A model generated the notes under the pieces. The model made no database searches. It was not told where the DNA came from and saw nothing but the letters and a program-made list of their open reading frames with translations. DNA of 64,000 nucleotides from Cervus elaphus (Eukaryota > Chordata > Mammalia > Artiodactyla > Cervidae), in assembly GCF_910594005.1 (NCBI RefSeq), contig NC_057848.1, forward strand, positions 47,881,616 through 47,945,615. Direction: 5' to 3'. Shown here in pieces: positions 45,431 to 55,864 of the stretch. Both the position numbers and the translations under genes were made by a program. How positions within the stretch are numbered: position 1 is the stretch's first letter; every line of letters starts with the position of its first letter.

Positions 45431-45928
45431 TCAGTCACTCAGTTGTGTCCGACTCTTTGCGACCCCATGAACTTCAGCATGCCAGGCCTCCGGGTCCATC
45501 ACCAACTCCCGGAGTTTACCCAAACTCATGTCCATCGAGTCGGTGATGCCATCCAACCATCTCATCCTCTGTCGTCCCCTACTCCTCCTGCTCTCAATCT
45601 TTCCCAGCATCAGGGTCTTTTCCAATGAGTCAGCTCTTAGCATCAGGTGGCCAAAGTATTGGAGTTTCAGCTTCAGCATCAGTCCTTCCAATGAACACCC
45701 AGGACTGATCTCCTTTAGGATGGACTGGCTGGATCTCCTTGCAGTTCAAGGGACTCTCAAGAGCCTTCTCCAACACCACAGTTCAAAAGCATCAATTCTT
45801 CAGCACTCAGCTTTCTTTATAGTCCAACTCTCACATCCATACATGACCACTGGAAAAACCATAGCCTTGACTAGACAGACCTTTGTTAGCAAAGTAATGT
45901 CTCTGCTTTTTAATATGCTGTCTAGGTT
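45431..45928 (-). mobile_element. BovB LINE 3' part, antisense, relatively young
   Basis: Reverse complement of the last ~500 bases of BovB. The minus strand is open for 86 codons over the ORF2 C-terminus (EGLMLKLKLQYFGHLMLRAD-like start). Fewer stops than the other BovB tails here, so it is probably one of the younger ones. Target duplication not clear. Confidence 0.93.
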
Positions 45929-47225
45929 ATAGCTTAAAATCATACAAACCTCCCAAAGCATATAGCATATCTCTGAAATGCCTTATATTCCAAAAGCTGA
46001 TCTATTTTCCTTAGGTTAATCAGATCACGCTTAAAATACGTGATAATCAGTACCCGACTGCCTATTTGACCACAAGTGAAAAGAGCTAAAAATACCCGGA
46101 GATGGGTGCACTTACCTCCAGATATATAAACATACAAATGCACATATCATTTTATTTAAGCATTAATATGCTATAGCAAAGTTAATATGCCATTTTACTT
46201 TCACATTTCAGTTCAATTTCTCTAACAAAAAAGGAGTGAAGTTAGAATTTGATTTTCTCTGTTTATTTCATAGTGATTTACACATTTTTGTTGATCAAAA
46301 TAGGGACATAGTCACCATGGATAAGATATTTCTATGCCTAAAATTCTAGAGTTTAACTCAAGGACTCAGAAAAGTAAAACATTTCCACATAACTAGATAC
46401 TTTTGGTAAAACGACAGGCAACAAAAAATAGTCAAAAAATAGTTAGCTGTTTCTGAACATTACCCTCAGTTGGGTGGAGAAAACATTTTTCTTCCTGCCT
46501 TTATACATCAATGGAAAGCATACACTTAGATAAACACTTTTTTTGTTTTTTTGTTTTTCCCTTTTGGCTAAAGAAAGAAGGGGGAAAACAGGAGAGAAAC
46601 CAGATAAGCAATAGAATTTAAGCTAAAACTATAACCCAGCTACAATATTTAGGGAGCTTGTATTCTGTAAATGAAAGCAAGGACTCCTGGACTCCTGCAA
46701 AGGCAAAAAGACTTCCTTGGTACACAACATGTGTTCCCCATTATTAGGAAAGAGTAGACAAAACTCAGCCCAAAGGAGCACCAATCATGTACAATTGCTT
46801 TTGCATCATTCCCAATAACCAGGGCTTCTCAAAAGCTCTGCATGCAGAGCATAGGTTGTGACCCATCCTGGTTAGCAGGTGAGTAGTCTGGCTGCTTCTT
46901 TCTGTGAATGATTAAGAAAAAAAGGAATGAATTTGGAGAGAGTTTGATAGACACAGAATCAACATGCCACCTATTCGTGCTTTTACCTGTGGTAAAGATC
47001 TACCATGTCTTTATCACCTCAGATGCTCTCAAACCACACTACCTGCTTACTGAATGGGAATATATGTGATGCCAGCATCATCTTGATGGAAACAAGAATC
47101 CCTGCCGGGGCTTATATAAACTCCTGAAGATCTGTAAACAAAACCTCCAGGAGATATTGAGAACATGTTGAATAACTTTGTCTCTCATGCATAATCACTC
47201 TAGGTTGCCTTCTCTGTGGTCTGTT
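45929..47225. other. 1.3 kb of unique DNA
   Basis: No gene or recognised repeat. Confidence 0.4.
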
Positions 47226-47303
47226 AATTTAAATTTTTTATTGGCGTATAGCTGCTTTACAATGTTGTGTTAGTTGCAGGTGTATAGCCAAGTGAATCTG
47301 TTT

Positions 47304-47339
<36 letters not shown>

Positions 47340-47341
47340 TA
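47226..47341 (-). mobile_element. L1 3' end, antisense, left part, with (AC)n
   Basis: attggcgtatagctgcttta then gcaggtgtatagccaagtga is the reverse complement of an L1 3' UTR. A (AC)n tract occupies about 47308-47335, after which a SINE fragment interrupts the L1. Confidence 0.8.
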
Positions 47342-47480
47342 TCCCTGGAGAAGGGAATGGCAACCACTCAAGTATTTTTGCCTGGAAAACTCCATGGACA
47401 GAGGAGTCTGGTGAGCTACAGTCCATGGGATTGCAGAGAGTAGAACATAAGTGAGCAACGAACACTTACTTACTTACTTA
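47342..47480 (+). mobile_element. Bov-tA fragment inserted in L1, with (ACTT)n tail
   Basis: Lacks the tRNA-like head; starts at atccctggagaagggaatgg and ends at aagtgagcaacgaacactta followed by (ACTT)n at 47463-47479. Confidence 0.85.
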
Positions 47481-47615
47481 TATACATATATAAGTGTAAC
47501 TCTTTTTTAGATTATTTTCCTATATAGACCATTGCAGAGTACTGAGTAGAATTCCCTGTGCTATACAATAGGTCCTTATTAGTTATCTATTTTATAAACA
47601 GCAGTGTGTTTATCT
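47481..47615 (-). mobile_element. L1 3' end, antisense, right part
   Basis: tcttttttagattattttcc, then gccattgcag-like and gtgctatacaataggtcctt, continues the L1 interrupted by the SINE, in consensus order. Confidence 0.8.
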
Positions 47616-47789
47616 CTGTGATCTGTTTTTCAATAGCTGGCTATATTTGCCACTGAGCAGTTGGCCTCTAGAAAGTCAATGTGGTTTCCTAGAAATATTT
47701 CAAAGTTTGCAGCATTGAATCTCTTACTTGAAGTGTGATCAGAGCTGGCTGTAGATAAAATCATGACACAGGTGTTTACTTTCCCTCCA

Positions 47790-47950
47790 AGTTTCCTATG
47801 TCTCCTCTGTTATTACTTCATCACACCTTGGGATTTCCTTGCTCTAAGTCTACTGCCTAGAAATCCATATTACCATGACCAAGTGCCTGTGTACTCTCTG
47901 ACACAAAGTATGCACTTAACAATTATTTGTTACATAAATAAATGAATCGG
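47790..47950 (+). mobile_element. Probable L2 3' end fragment, sense
   Basis: Ends gcacttaacaattatttgtt then acataaataaatgaat, consistent with the L2 terminus. Diverged. Confidence 0.5.
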
Positions 47951-48145
47951 TGAAAAACCCAAGCCTGACAGAAATTCTCAAAGATGTGGGAAATGACTAG
48001 AAAAATGAGATGAACTCATGGGTTTGAAATAATGAAGGTTGATATGCAAACACATCCATTCTTTACTCACAAGCAGCATTTTCCTTTGCTGATACTCTGT
48101 TTAGGAAAAGGAAACTAAGTTGGAAGTGGAATGACAACTACACTG

Positions 48146-48510
48146 TGTCTTAGTCAGCTTGGGCGCCATAACAAAATACCATAGAATAGGTGACTTAAAC
48201 ACCAGGAATTTATTTTCTCACAGTTCTGGAGGTTGGAATTCTGAGATATGGCTGTCAGCATGGTTGGATTCTGGTGGGGGCTTGCACATGGCCACTTTCT
48301 TGCTGTGTCCTCACATGACAGAGAGAGGGACAGGAAATTTTCTATGTCTTGTTTTAGAAGAGCAATAATGCCATCATGAGGGTCCCACCCTTGTGACCTC
48401 ATCTAAACCTAACTACCTAGCCTACCAAAGGCTCCATCTCTACATATTATCACATTGAAAGTTAGGGCTTAAACCTTTCAATTTTCAGGGACACAATTCA
48501 GTCCATAGCA
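48146..48510 (-). mobile_element. MLT1-type MaLR LTR, antisense
   Basis: The plus strand runs tgtcttagtcagcttgggcg, taacaaaataccatagaata, tttattttctcacagttctg, cttgctgtgtcctcacatga, and ends acacaattcagtccatagca. This is the reverse complement of an MLT1A-like LTR from TG to CA, about 365 bp. A solitary, very old ERVL-MaLR LTR; it encodes no protein. Confidence 0.88.
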
Positions 48511-48976
48511 TACTGGTTTTGTTTTTAGGCTACCTGCCAAGGATTTCTAGTCTGAAGGTCAGAATACAGTTGGAATGTATTCTTGGGAAAAAAAACTGCA
48601 TAGAATTCCTTGACCCCATTACCGTCAGCCATTCTATATAAGTTCCTTTGTATCAACTGATGCCACTGCCTACATAGTCTCACCTCTTCTTTCAAACTCC
48701 AGATCCTCTCATTAAGCATGAACATATCTGTATTAATGGAAGCCTCAAGTGCTGTAATTCATTTTGCTTTATCAGAGCTCAAATGCAAGCAGTAACAAGA
48801 AGTAATCATGTACTAAGGATTCCAATTGGCACACTAGCTACATTAAATTAGATTGTTGACAGTGTTTCTATTACCTGTAATAAACAAATAAAACCTGTTC
48901 TCACTAAGCATTGTTTCACTCTCAAAATGAGATACTATTTTTTTTTAATCCAAGCTGCACTCTTTTCCACTTTTCT
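48511..48976. other. Unique DNA
   Basis: No gene or recognised repeat. Confidence 0.4.
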
Positions 48977-48986
48977 AGACCTATGC

Positions 48987-49253
48987 TGGAGAAGGCAATG
49001 GCATCCCACTCCAGTACTCTTGCCTGGAAAATCCCATGGACGTAGGAGCCTGGTGGGCTGCAGTCCATGGGGTCGCGAAGAGTCGGACACGACTGAGCGA
49101 CTTCACTTTCATTTTTCACTTTCATGCATTGGAGAAGGAAATGGCAACCCACTCCAGTGTTCTTGCCTGGAGAATCCCAGGGACGGGGGAGCCTGGTGGG
49201 CTGCCGTCTATGGGGTCACACAGAGTCGGACACGACTGAAGTGACTTAGCAGC
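48987..49253 (+). mobile_element. Bov-A2 SINE (dimer), sense
   Basis: Two Bov-A monomers in tandem: the first begins tggagaaggcaatggcatcc and ends near tcactttcatttttcacttt; the second begins tggagaaggaaatggcaacc and ends gacttagcagc. The perfect 10-bp target duplication agacctatgc occurs at 48977-48986 and 49254-49263. Low divergence suggests a recent insertion, possibly polymorphic. Confidence 0.95.
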
Positions 49254-49263
49254 AGACCTATGC

Positions 49264-49590
49264 CATTAACTCCTGGAGCTGCTTTATCCAGTATTCTATT
49301 CATCTGGAGCGCCTCATTCTTCATGACTATTTGCCACTTTATTCAGAGCCTAGGAGTGCACCAGCCATGGCTCATTCTTGCTGCCTCTCCACTCTTCCTA
49401 TCCCCATCGCAACCTCCCCCGTTTTGGAGATCTGATCCTCACCTCATCACTGCTCCTCAGTCATTCGCCAGCTAATCTGAACAATGCTCAAAGCCGGGTG
49501 GAAGCTAATTAATTTAATTTTCACATAATTTATAAAACACCACAGCAGCTTCTTCAGAGGAAATTCAGATGTCATTGGCAGTTATCTTTC
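49264..49590. other. Unique DNA
   Basis: No gene. C-rich on the plus strand at 49370-49450. Confidence 0.4.
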
Positions 49591-49604
49591 AACAGTTTTC
49601 TTAA

Positions 49605-49792
49605 AACTTTTATTAAATATATATTTTAGTAAAAATTTATGCAATTATTTGGCTATGCCAGGTCTTAGTTGCAGCATGCAAGATCTTTAATTGTGGCATG
49701 TGGGATCGAGGTCCCCGACCAGGTATCAAACCCAAGCCCCCTGCCTTGGGAGCAGGGGGTCTTAGCCACTGGACCACCAGGGAAGTCCCCCA
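49605..49792 (-). mobile_element. CHR-2 SINE, antisense
   Basis: tggctatgccaggtcttagt through gatcgaggtccccgaccagg to accaccagggaagtccccc, the reverse complement of a CHR SINE. Similar runs aacagttttcttaaa (49591-49605) and aacagctttttaaag (49793-49807) may be the target duplication. Confidence 0.85.
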
Positions 49793-49807
49793 AACAGCTT
49801 TTTAAAG

Positions 49808-50237
49808 GGAGGGGTCCAACCTTGATTCCGTTTCTTCTTTATAAATCCATCAAAGTCATGATGCAGATCTCCGCTGGGCTCTCTTGCAAGCAGCACCACC
49901 TCGTGCCTGTAGATCCGCTCACTGAGATGCCTGCTTTTCTTAGTGTTCCAGTTTGTGTTTTTGTTTCACTTCCTAGAAGGCTTTATGTTTTACCTTCCTC
50001 TCCTCTGGGGATGGCAGAGGAATGCAATGAACAGATGCATTCAATGATTCATTTCCATGAGCAGCCAGAGTGGAATCAAGAACTTCATCGACTGCCCCGC
50101 CTCCTTGTTCAGTTCACAGTGGAACCGCGTTATCCTGCCTTTCCTCTCTAGGTGCACGGTTGATGTAACAGACTGACCTCAGTCTAGAGCAGTGCTCTGT
50201 GGAATCTTAGCATAGGCAAATCTTTATTGCTGCAGCT
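49808..50237. other. Unique stretch, GC-richer than its surroundings
   Basis: No repeat recognised. Several CpGs (for example at 50100-50140), and a plus-strand frame stays open to 50151, partly through the preceding SINE. No splice sites or family similarity support a gene. Confidence 0.4.
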
Positions 50238-50250
50238 AGGGTTTACAGCA

Positions 50251-50387
50251 TTGGAGAAGGCAATGGCAACCCACTCCAGTGTTCTTGCCTGGAGAATCCC
50301 GGGGACGGCGGAGCCTGGTGGGCTGCCGTCTATGGGGTCACACAGAGTCGGACATGACTGAAGCGACTTAGCAGCAGCAGCAGCAGC
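50251..50387 (+). mobile_element. Bov-A monomer SINE, sense, with (AGC)n tail
   Basis: tggagaaggcaatggcaacc through gagtcggacatgactgaagc, ending in an (AGC)n tract at about 50370-50389. Flanks agggtttacagca (50238-50250) and agggtttacggca (50388-50400) give a 13-bp target duplication with one mismatch. Confidence 0.93.
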
Positions 50388-50400
50388 AGGGTTTACGGCA

Positions 50401-51057
50401 ATGGATCTTCCAGCCAAGTAGAAAGGAATTTTCAAAGGCATACAACTATAGAAATGTTAGTATTTTTAGCACACAAGCTATTGTAAAGTTGTATTCCAGA
50501 TTATTGCTTCCAATGCATCTAATTACTCAGTTCAAGAATCTTATGCCAGGCAGACAGACACATCCTGATCTAAGTTATTCTTGAGTTCCTATAAATGCAT
50601 GGGCTACAGTCTGTAGATCAACATTGGATTTTTAAGAGAAAGTTCCCCTTCTACACCATCCCCTTTGGTGCTCCCAACAGCGATTTCTCAGTCTTGATGG
50701 ACTGTGTGGTTGAATAGGGTGGTAGTGGTGGAGGGGGAGGGGTGATCATTTGGTACTGTGTTTTGAGTGCTTCCTGTAAAAGACTATCTACACTCTCATA
50801 GCTATTAATAATGATAGCTAAGGCTTTTAACCACAGGCCCTTCCACAGAACTAATATTTCATGTTGAAAAATTATATGTCACTAACTGTGGAACTTTGGC
50901 AAACATGAATAAAAGTCGTGCTGGAGGTAAAATATGTTGTTCACCTGGTCCCTTGAAAATAAACTCTCTGCCATTTGCTGTTTTATTTTTAGGGAAGGAT
51001 CCTAACCTTAACCCCCTCAAATGGTCTCCACGTACAATTAGCAGCAGCTAACCAGGA
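50401..51057. other. Unique DNA
   Basis: No gene. A purine-rich run with G tracts lies at about 50717-50745. Confidence 0.4.
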
Positions 51058-51280
51058 TGCTTCCCTGCTGGCTCAGTGGTAAAGAATCCACCTGCCAATG
51101 TAGGAGATGCAGGAGACACAGGTTTGATCCCTGGGTTGGGAAGATCCCCTGGAGGAAGAAATGGCAATCCACTCCAGTATTCTTTCTTGCCTGGAGAAAC
51201 CCACGGACAGTAGAGCCTGGCAGACTACAGTCCATGGGGTCACAAAGAGTCGGACATGACAGGGCATGCACTCACGTACC
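51058..51280 (+). mobile_element. Bov-tA SINE, sense
   Basis: Head tgcttccctgctggctcagt, B-box region caggtttgatccctgggttg, tail gagtcggacatgacagggca. Contains a small internal duplication (gagatgcaggagacacagg). Confidence 0.9.
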
Positions 51281-51366
51281 ATCTACAGTTGGCTTGATGC
51301 AGGTGGTGTTTATTTTAATATATTTATTATTATTAATATATTTATATTGCATTCTCTATCACTCCC

Positions 51367-51955
51367 AAGGCTCCAAAATCACTGCGGATGCTGACTACAG
51401 CCATGAAATTTTTAATTGCTCCTTGGAAGAAAAGCTATGACCAACCTAGACAGCAAATTAAAAAGCAGAGACATTAGTTTAACAACAAAGGTCTGTCTAG
51501 TCAAAGCTATGTTTTTTCCAGTAGACATGTATGGATGTGAGAGTTGGACTATAAAGAAAGATGAGCACCAAAGAATTGATGCTTCTGAACTGTGGTGTTG
51601 GAGAAGACTCTTGAGAGTCCCTTGGACTGCAAGGAGATCCAACCAGTCCATCCTAAAGGAAATTTAGGATGATGAATATTCATCAGAAGGACTGATGCTG
51701 AAATTGAAACTCCAATACTTTGGCCACCTGATGCGAAGAGCTGACTCATTAGAAAAGACCCTGATGCTGGGAAAGGTTGAAGGCGGGAGGAGAAGGGGAT
51801 GACAGAGGATGGGATGGCTGGGTGGCATCACCGACTCGATGGACATGAGTTTTATTGAGCAAGCTCCAGGAGCTGTGATGGACAGGGAGGTCTGGCATGC
51901 TGCAGTCCATGGGTCACAAAGAGTCGGACACAACTGAATGACTGAACTGACCTGA
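51367..51955 (+). mobile_element. BovB LINE 3' part, sense
   Basis: Starts in ORF2 (ggctccaaaatcactgcgga, SKITADADYSHEI-like), continues through MYGCESWTIKK-like and LLRVPWTARRSNQSILKEI-like stretches, and ends at gactgaactgacctgat. Contains a stop at about 51665 (aaatttag) and small indels. Confidence 0.92.
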
Positions 51956-51964
51956 TCATTCCCA

Positions 51965-52118
51965 ACCTCCCAATGTTTTTCAAAATGAGGCCATGGACCA
52001 CCACTTCACACTCACCTCTGAAGCTTGTTAAAACAGCAGATTCATGAACCCATCAGCAGCCACATAATGCAGAATCTCTGGGACTGTAGTCTAGAAATCT
52101 GCATGTATAATAAGCACT
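51965..52118 (+). mobile_element. MER5A DNA transposon fragment, left part
   Basis: Contains acctctgaagcttgttaaaa, gcagaatctctgggactgta and tagaaatctgcatgtataat in MER5A order. A short non-autonomous hAT (Charlie) element. It is interrupted by an L1 insertion and resumes at 52426. Confidence 0.7.
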
Positions 52119-52425
52119 TCACTGTGTATATGTACCACAGCTTTCTTATCCATTCATCTGCCAATGGGCATCTAGGTTGCTTCCATGTCCTGGCTATTGT
52201 AAACAGTGCTGCAATGAACATTAGGGTACACGTATCTCTTTCAATTCTGGTTTCCTCAGTGTGTATGCCCAGCAGTGGGATTGCTGGGTCATATGGCAGT
52301 TCTATTTCCAGTTTTTTAAGGAATCTCCACAGTGTTTTCCATAGTGGCTGTAGTATGGCAAAAACCACTGTAATACTGTAAAGTAATCAGCCTCCAGTAA
52401 AAATAAATAAATAAATTTTTAAAAA
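52119..52425. mobile_element. Twin-primed (5'-inverted) ruminant L1 inserted in MER5A
   Basis: Bases 52119 to about 52353 are antisense L1 ORF2: on the minus strand they encode the ORF2 C-terminal region, including LEIELPYDPAIPLLGI. From about 52354 (tatggcaaaaaccactgtaa) to 52425 the sequence is the L1 3' UTR end and A-rich tail in sense orientation. The two pieces come from separate parts of L1, in opposite orientation, within one insertion. TSD aagcact is at 52112-52118 and 52426-52432. This is the signature of twin priming. Confidence 0.88.
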
Positions 52426-52445
52426 AAGCACTCCAGGTGAACAGG
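52426..52445 (+). mobile_element. MER5A fragment, right part
   Basis: aagcactccaggtgaacagg resumes the MER5A after the L1. Too short to identify alone; supported by the interrupted order. Confidence 0.55.
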
Positions 52446-52599
52446 GGGTTAAAAATAAAAGAAATACAGTTATTGTAAAAATTAAAAATTATATTTTGTC
52501 TCATTTTATAAAACATTGGAACTTAACATTTTTTAAAAAATTGACACAGTGGGGAAATTACAAGGTGTGACTGGATGTGTGTGGTAGAGGGTAGGGGAA

Positions 52600-52731
52600 G
52601 AGTCCTGGAGAAAATGGCATTGAAGTTTAGATCTGAAGGCTGCATAGGAGTCTGGTAGGCTGGAAGGAGATGGATGAGTGACCGAGGGAGGAGAGAGAGG
52701 TGGACAATGTTTCAGGCACAGGAAACAGATT
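52600..52731 (-). mobile_element. Probable L2 fragment, antisense
   Basis: The run gtttagatctgaaggctgca, ggaggagagagaggtggaca then caatgtttcaggcacaggaa follows antisense L2 order. Diverged. Confidence 0.5.
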
Positions 52732-52740
52732 ATATGAAGG

Positions 52741-53019
52741 TTTGCTGCAGCTGCTGCTAAGTCGCTTCAGTCGTGTCCAACTCTGTGTGACCCCATAGAC
52801 GGCAGCCCACTAGGCTCCTCTCTCCCTGGGATTCTCCAGGCAAGAACACTGGAGTGGGTTGCCATTTCCTTCTCCAATGCATGAAAGTGAAAAGTGAAAG
52901 TGAAGTCGCTCAGTCGTGCCCAACTCTTAGCAACCCCATGGACCGCAGCCTACCAGGCTCCTACGTCCATGGGATTTTCCAGGCAAGAGTACTGGAGTGG
53001 GGTGCCATTGCCTTCTCCA
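52741..53019 (-). mobile_element. Bov-A2 SINE (dimer), antisense
   Basis: Reverse complement of two Bov-A monomers: gctgctaagtcgcttcagtc to tccttctccaatgcatgaaa, then a (GTGAAA) linker and a second unit ending ccattgccttctcca. The target duplication atatgaagg lies at 52732-52740 and 53020-53028. Confidence 0.94.
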
Positions 53020-53031
53020 ATATGAAGGCTT

Positions 53032-54149
53032 AGAAGTGATCAAAGTTTTGCATGAATAAGCACTTGGCCAAAATTTATCTTTCACAGAAAATATATTCAG
53101 ATCCAAAGGAGAAGGTAACATGGAATTTCAGGCCTTGTGACAAGTGTATAAATACTTTATTCTTGGGGGGAGTGGGGTAGTTAGAGGGAGGTTAGGAAGA
53201 TACATGCCCCAAATCATACTAGGTGTAAGTCTTCCCCATGATACAGTGCCAGGGGAAAAAGCAACCTTTAGTATTTCTGTCCTGGTAGAAAATTGCTGAC
53301 CTGCTTCTTCTGATTGGGAAGAAAAATGACTTTAGTAGGTGTTAAGCAGCGGGTGGCGACCACTGTTTCTTTAAAGACAACATGTGAAACACTGAAAATT
53401 TATTTCCCAATAAACTAGATTTTCTGAGCTGAACCAAAAAAAGAAAAAAAAAGCACCACACAATAAAGAGCATAAGGAACAAGAATATTTCCAATTGCTA
53501 TTAAATATAACCCAAGTAAAGTGATTCACTGTGGCTCAGGTACAGGCTCTCTGTCAAAACAATTCATAATGGTTCAGCTTCTAAAGCTACACTTCCATTT
53601 GACAGTTACTTCCTTTTTTTATTTTGTTTTGTTTAAAGTTGGCTACAATTTTCAATCACAGTTATCAGTTCACCACTTGGATGAAGGTGACCCAAGCAGC
53701 CCTTCTTTATCTAATTCCTGAGGTGCCCTTAGATTATCTTTCACAAACAAAGTCTACAATGATAACAGGAAAAATAAATTAAATCAAAGATGAGGGTTTA
53801 TCAGATGCCATCTTCTGTGGGCTGTGCTTTTTTTTATTAAACATTAATCAAATAATCTTTTGAAATGAGGGGTGTGGTTATCCAGAATCTTCTTCCCCCT
53901 TGCATGGCTAATTCAACAATCTTAATTAAGAAAGCCTTTTATGATGAGTTTTACAAACAAAAGCTGCCATCAGTTTGCCAGCCAAATATATTACCTTATT
54001 ATTTTGAGACACATTTGTATTTTTAAAAGGAATGAAAACTTTCATCAAATAAACCAAAAGGAAACTAGCATGGTAAAAGTTGAAATAAAAATTTTACAGT
54101 TAAATAATTCCACTACTAGCAATGATATAATTTAAATCAGCATTTCATA
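53032..54149. other. 1.1 kb of unique DNA
   Basis: No gene. A-rich stretch at 53440-53452. No recognised repeat. Confidence 0.4.
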
Positions 54150-54164
54150 ATATGTAAGAATGTT

Positions 54165-54395
54165 GCATGCATGCATGCAAAGTCGCTTCAGTCATGTCCA
54201 ACTCTTTGTGACCCTATGGACCATAGCCTGCCAGGCTTCTCTGTCCATGGGGATTCTCTAGGCAGAATACTAGGGTGGGTGGCCATGCCCTCCTGGAGGG
54301 GATCTTCCTGACCCAGGGATCGAACCCATGACTCTTTCATCTCCTGCACTGGCAGATGGGTTCTTTACCACTAGTGAGTGACACCTGGGAAGCAC
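54165..54395 (-). mobile_element. Bov-tA SINE, antisense
   Basis: Starts with (GCAT)n (54165-54178), then aagtcgcttcagtcatgtcc, cagggatcgaacccatgact and the head ending gacacctgggaagc. Flanks atatgtaagaatgtt (54150-54164) and the similar atatatgggaatgtt near 54397-54411 suggest the target duplication. Confidence 0.9.
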
Positions 54396-54625
54396 AATAT
54401 ATGGGAATGTTAGTGAGTGTTTTAAGAGAAAAAATTATTAATACAAACAAATTTGGAAAACTTTGTGTTAACCACATATGTACAGGTTTCTTAATTAAGG
54501 ACTTCTCAGAGTCTTTAATATGCTGACACATATCAATTACCAAGAGAAGTATATGGTAAGCAGGAGTTCCTAAGCACATTGACTGTTTACTTTTTTTCAG
54601 TAAATAGTTCAAAACTCTGCCTTTA

Positions 54626-54678
54626 AAACCACAATATTGTAAAGTAATTATCCTCCATTTGAAATAAATTAATTAAAA
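54626..54678 (+). mobile_element. 53-bp L1 3' end with perfect target duplication
   Basis: The insert (cacaatattgtaaagtaatt and an attatcctccatttgaaat run, A-rich end) is only the last ~50 bases of ruminant L1. It lies between perfect 15-bp copies of aaaactctgccttta at 54611-54625 and 54679-54693. Confidence 0.87.
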
Positions 54679-54693
54679 AAAACTCTGCCTTTA

Positions 54694-55864
54694 TATTTTG
54701 GGAAATTAGAATAGTTTGAAAAAAATCATTATCTCTAAACTTAAGAAATGGTATAAAACTTGTTTAATCACTTCTTTTAAAATTACCTGTATTCAAGATA
54801 TCTTCAAATCTCTTAAACCATCCCACCAATGCAGTCTTCTAGTCAGCGACTTTCAGCATTGGCAGTGTAGTGTGTCTATAACTTCCATATTGGACATGTA
54901 AGCCAGGGTGACTAAACAAATTGGACTGAGCCAAGATTACCACTTTACATGATTGAGTCACAAACTGTAGACATAATTAATGAAAAATGTGTGTGTGTAA
55001 AACAGAAAGTATGGAGAAAGAAGGCTTATTTGCTTGTTGTATTCCTCCTATACATTCTCACTCAAAACAGAAGAACAAAATTGGAGTAGTTATCAGAATG
55101 GAGTTGTCAGAAAGTGGATAAAATTGAGTATTTTTGCAGCCTTCATAATTACTTTAAGACTGAACAAGGAATGTGGGTCTTAACAAGCCGCAATAGTTCA
55201 GAATGAGCCTTGATATTCTGAGTAGGCTTTCTAATCAGCAAATTGAAAAATTACCATGCAGCCCCAGAAATACCATCCTACAGTATGTCTTTTAGCATTA
55301 TTATATATTATCAAGTCAATTGTAGTTCTTTTTTGGGGGGTTATGCATTGTGACATTTTTACATGATAGCTCTCAACGGGCCTTTTAGTACTGATAAGAT
55401 AACCTAGTTTATAGAACTATTTTACTTGTTTTAAGAGGTCTCTAATCATGTAATCATAGGTGATTTGGAAATGGCTTTGAAGGACTCTTAGAGCTGTTGA
55501 GTTAATAACATGCATTACCAACATTCCATGAAATTTTTTATACTCCCAAAATGTTCACTCTCTAAATGAGCCATTCTTATTCTCTTTCCCTCCTCCTCCT
55601 CTCTCCTCATCTATGTGGGTATGTGTACATAATGTGGGCTGAATTAGAATGAGTACTCTAATTTTACATATCATGAGAGATAGCATCTCTTGATATAGTG
55701 CAGGCCTGGAAGTCATTCGCAAACACTCATAGTACACTTAAATTTCCTGTGGTTAGTCAAAAGGATACTGACCTTGCTCTTCTTTTCAGTCTTTCCCACT
55801 CCTACTCACATCTATGCTCATCAATTTCTACTACTCTCCCTATGGAGTTGCTAAATGTAACACA
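54694..55864. other. 1.2 kb of unique DNA
   Basis: No gene or recognised repeat. Confidence 0.4.

Noticed and set aside
52042..52368. 108-codon minus-strand frame as a gene
   Set aside because: It is the L1 ORF2 C-terminus in the inverted part of the twin-primed L1.
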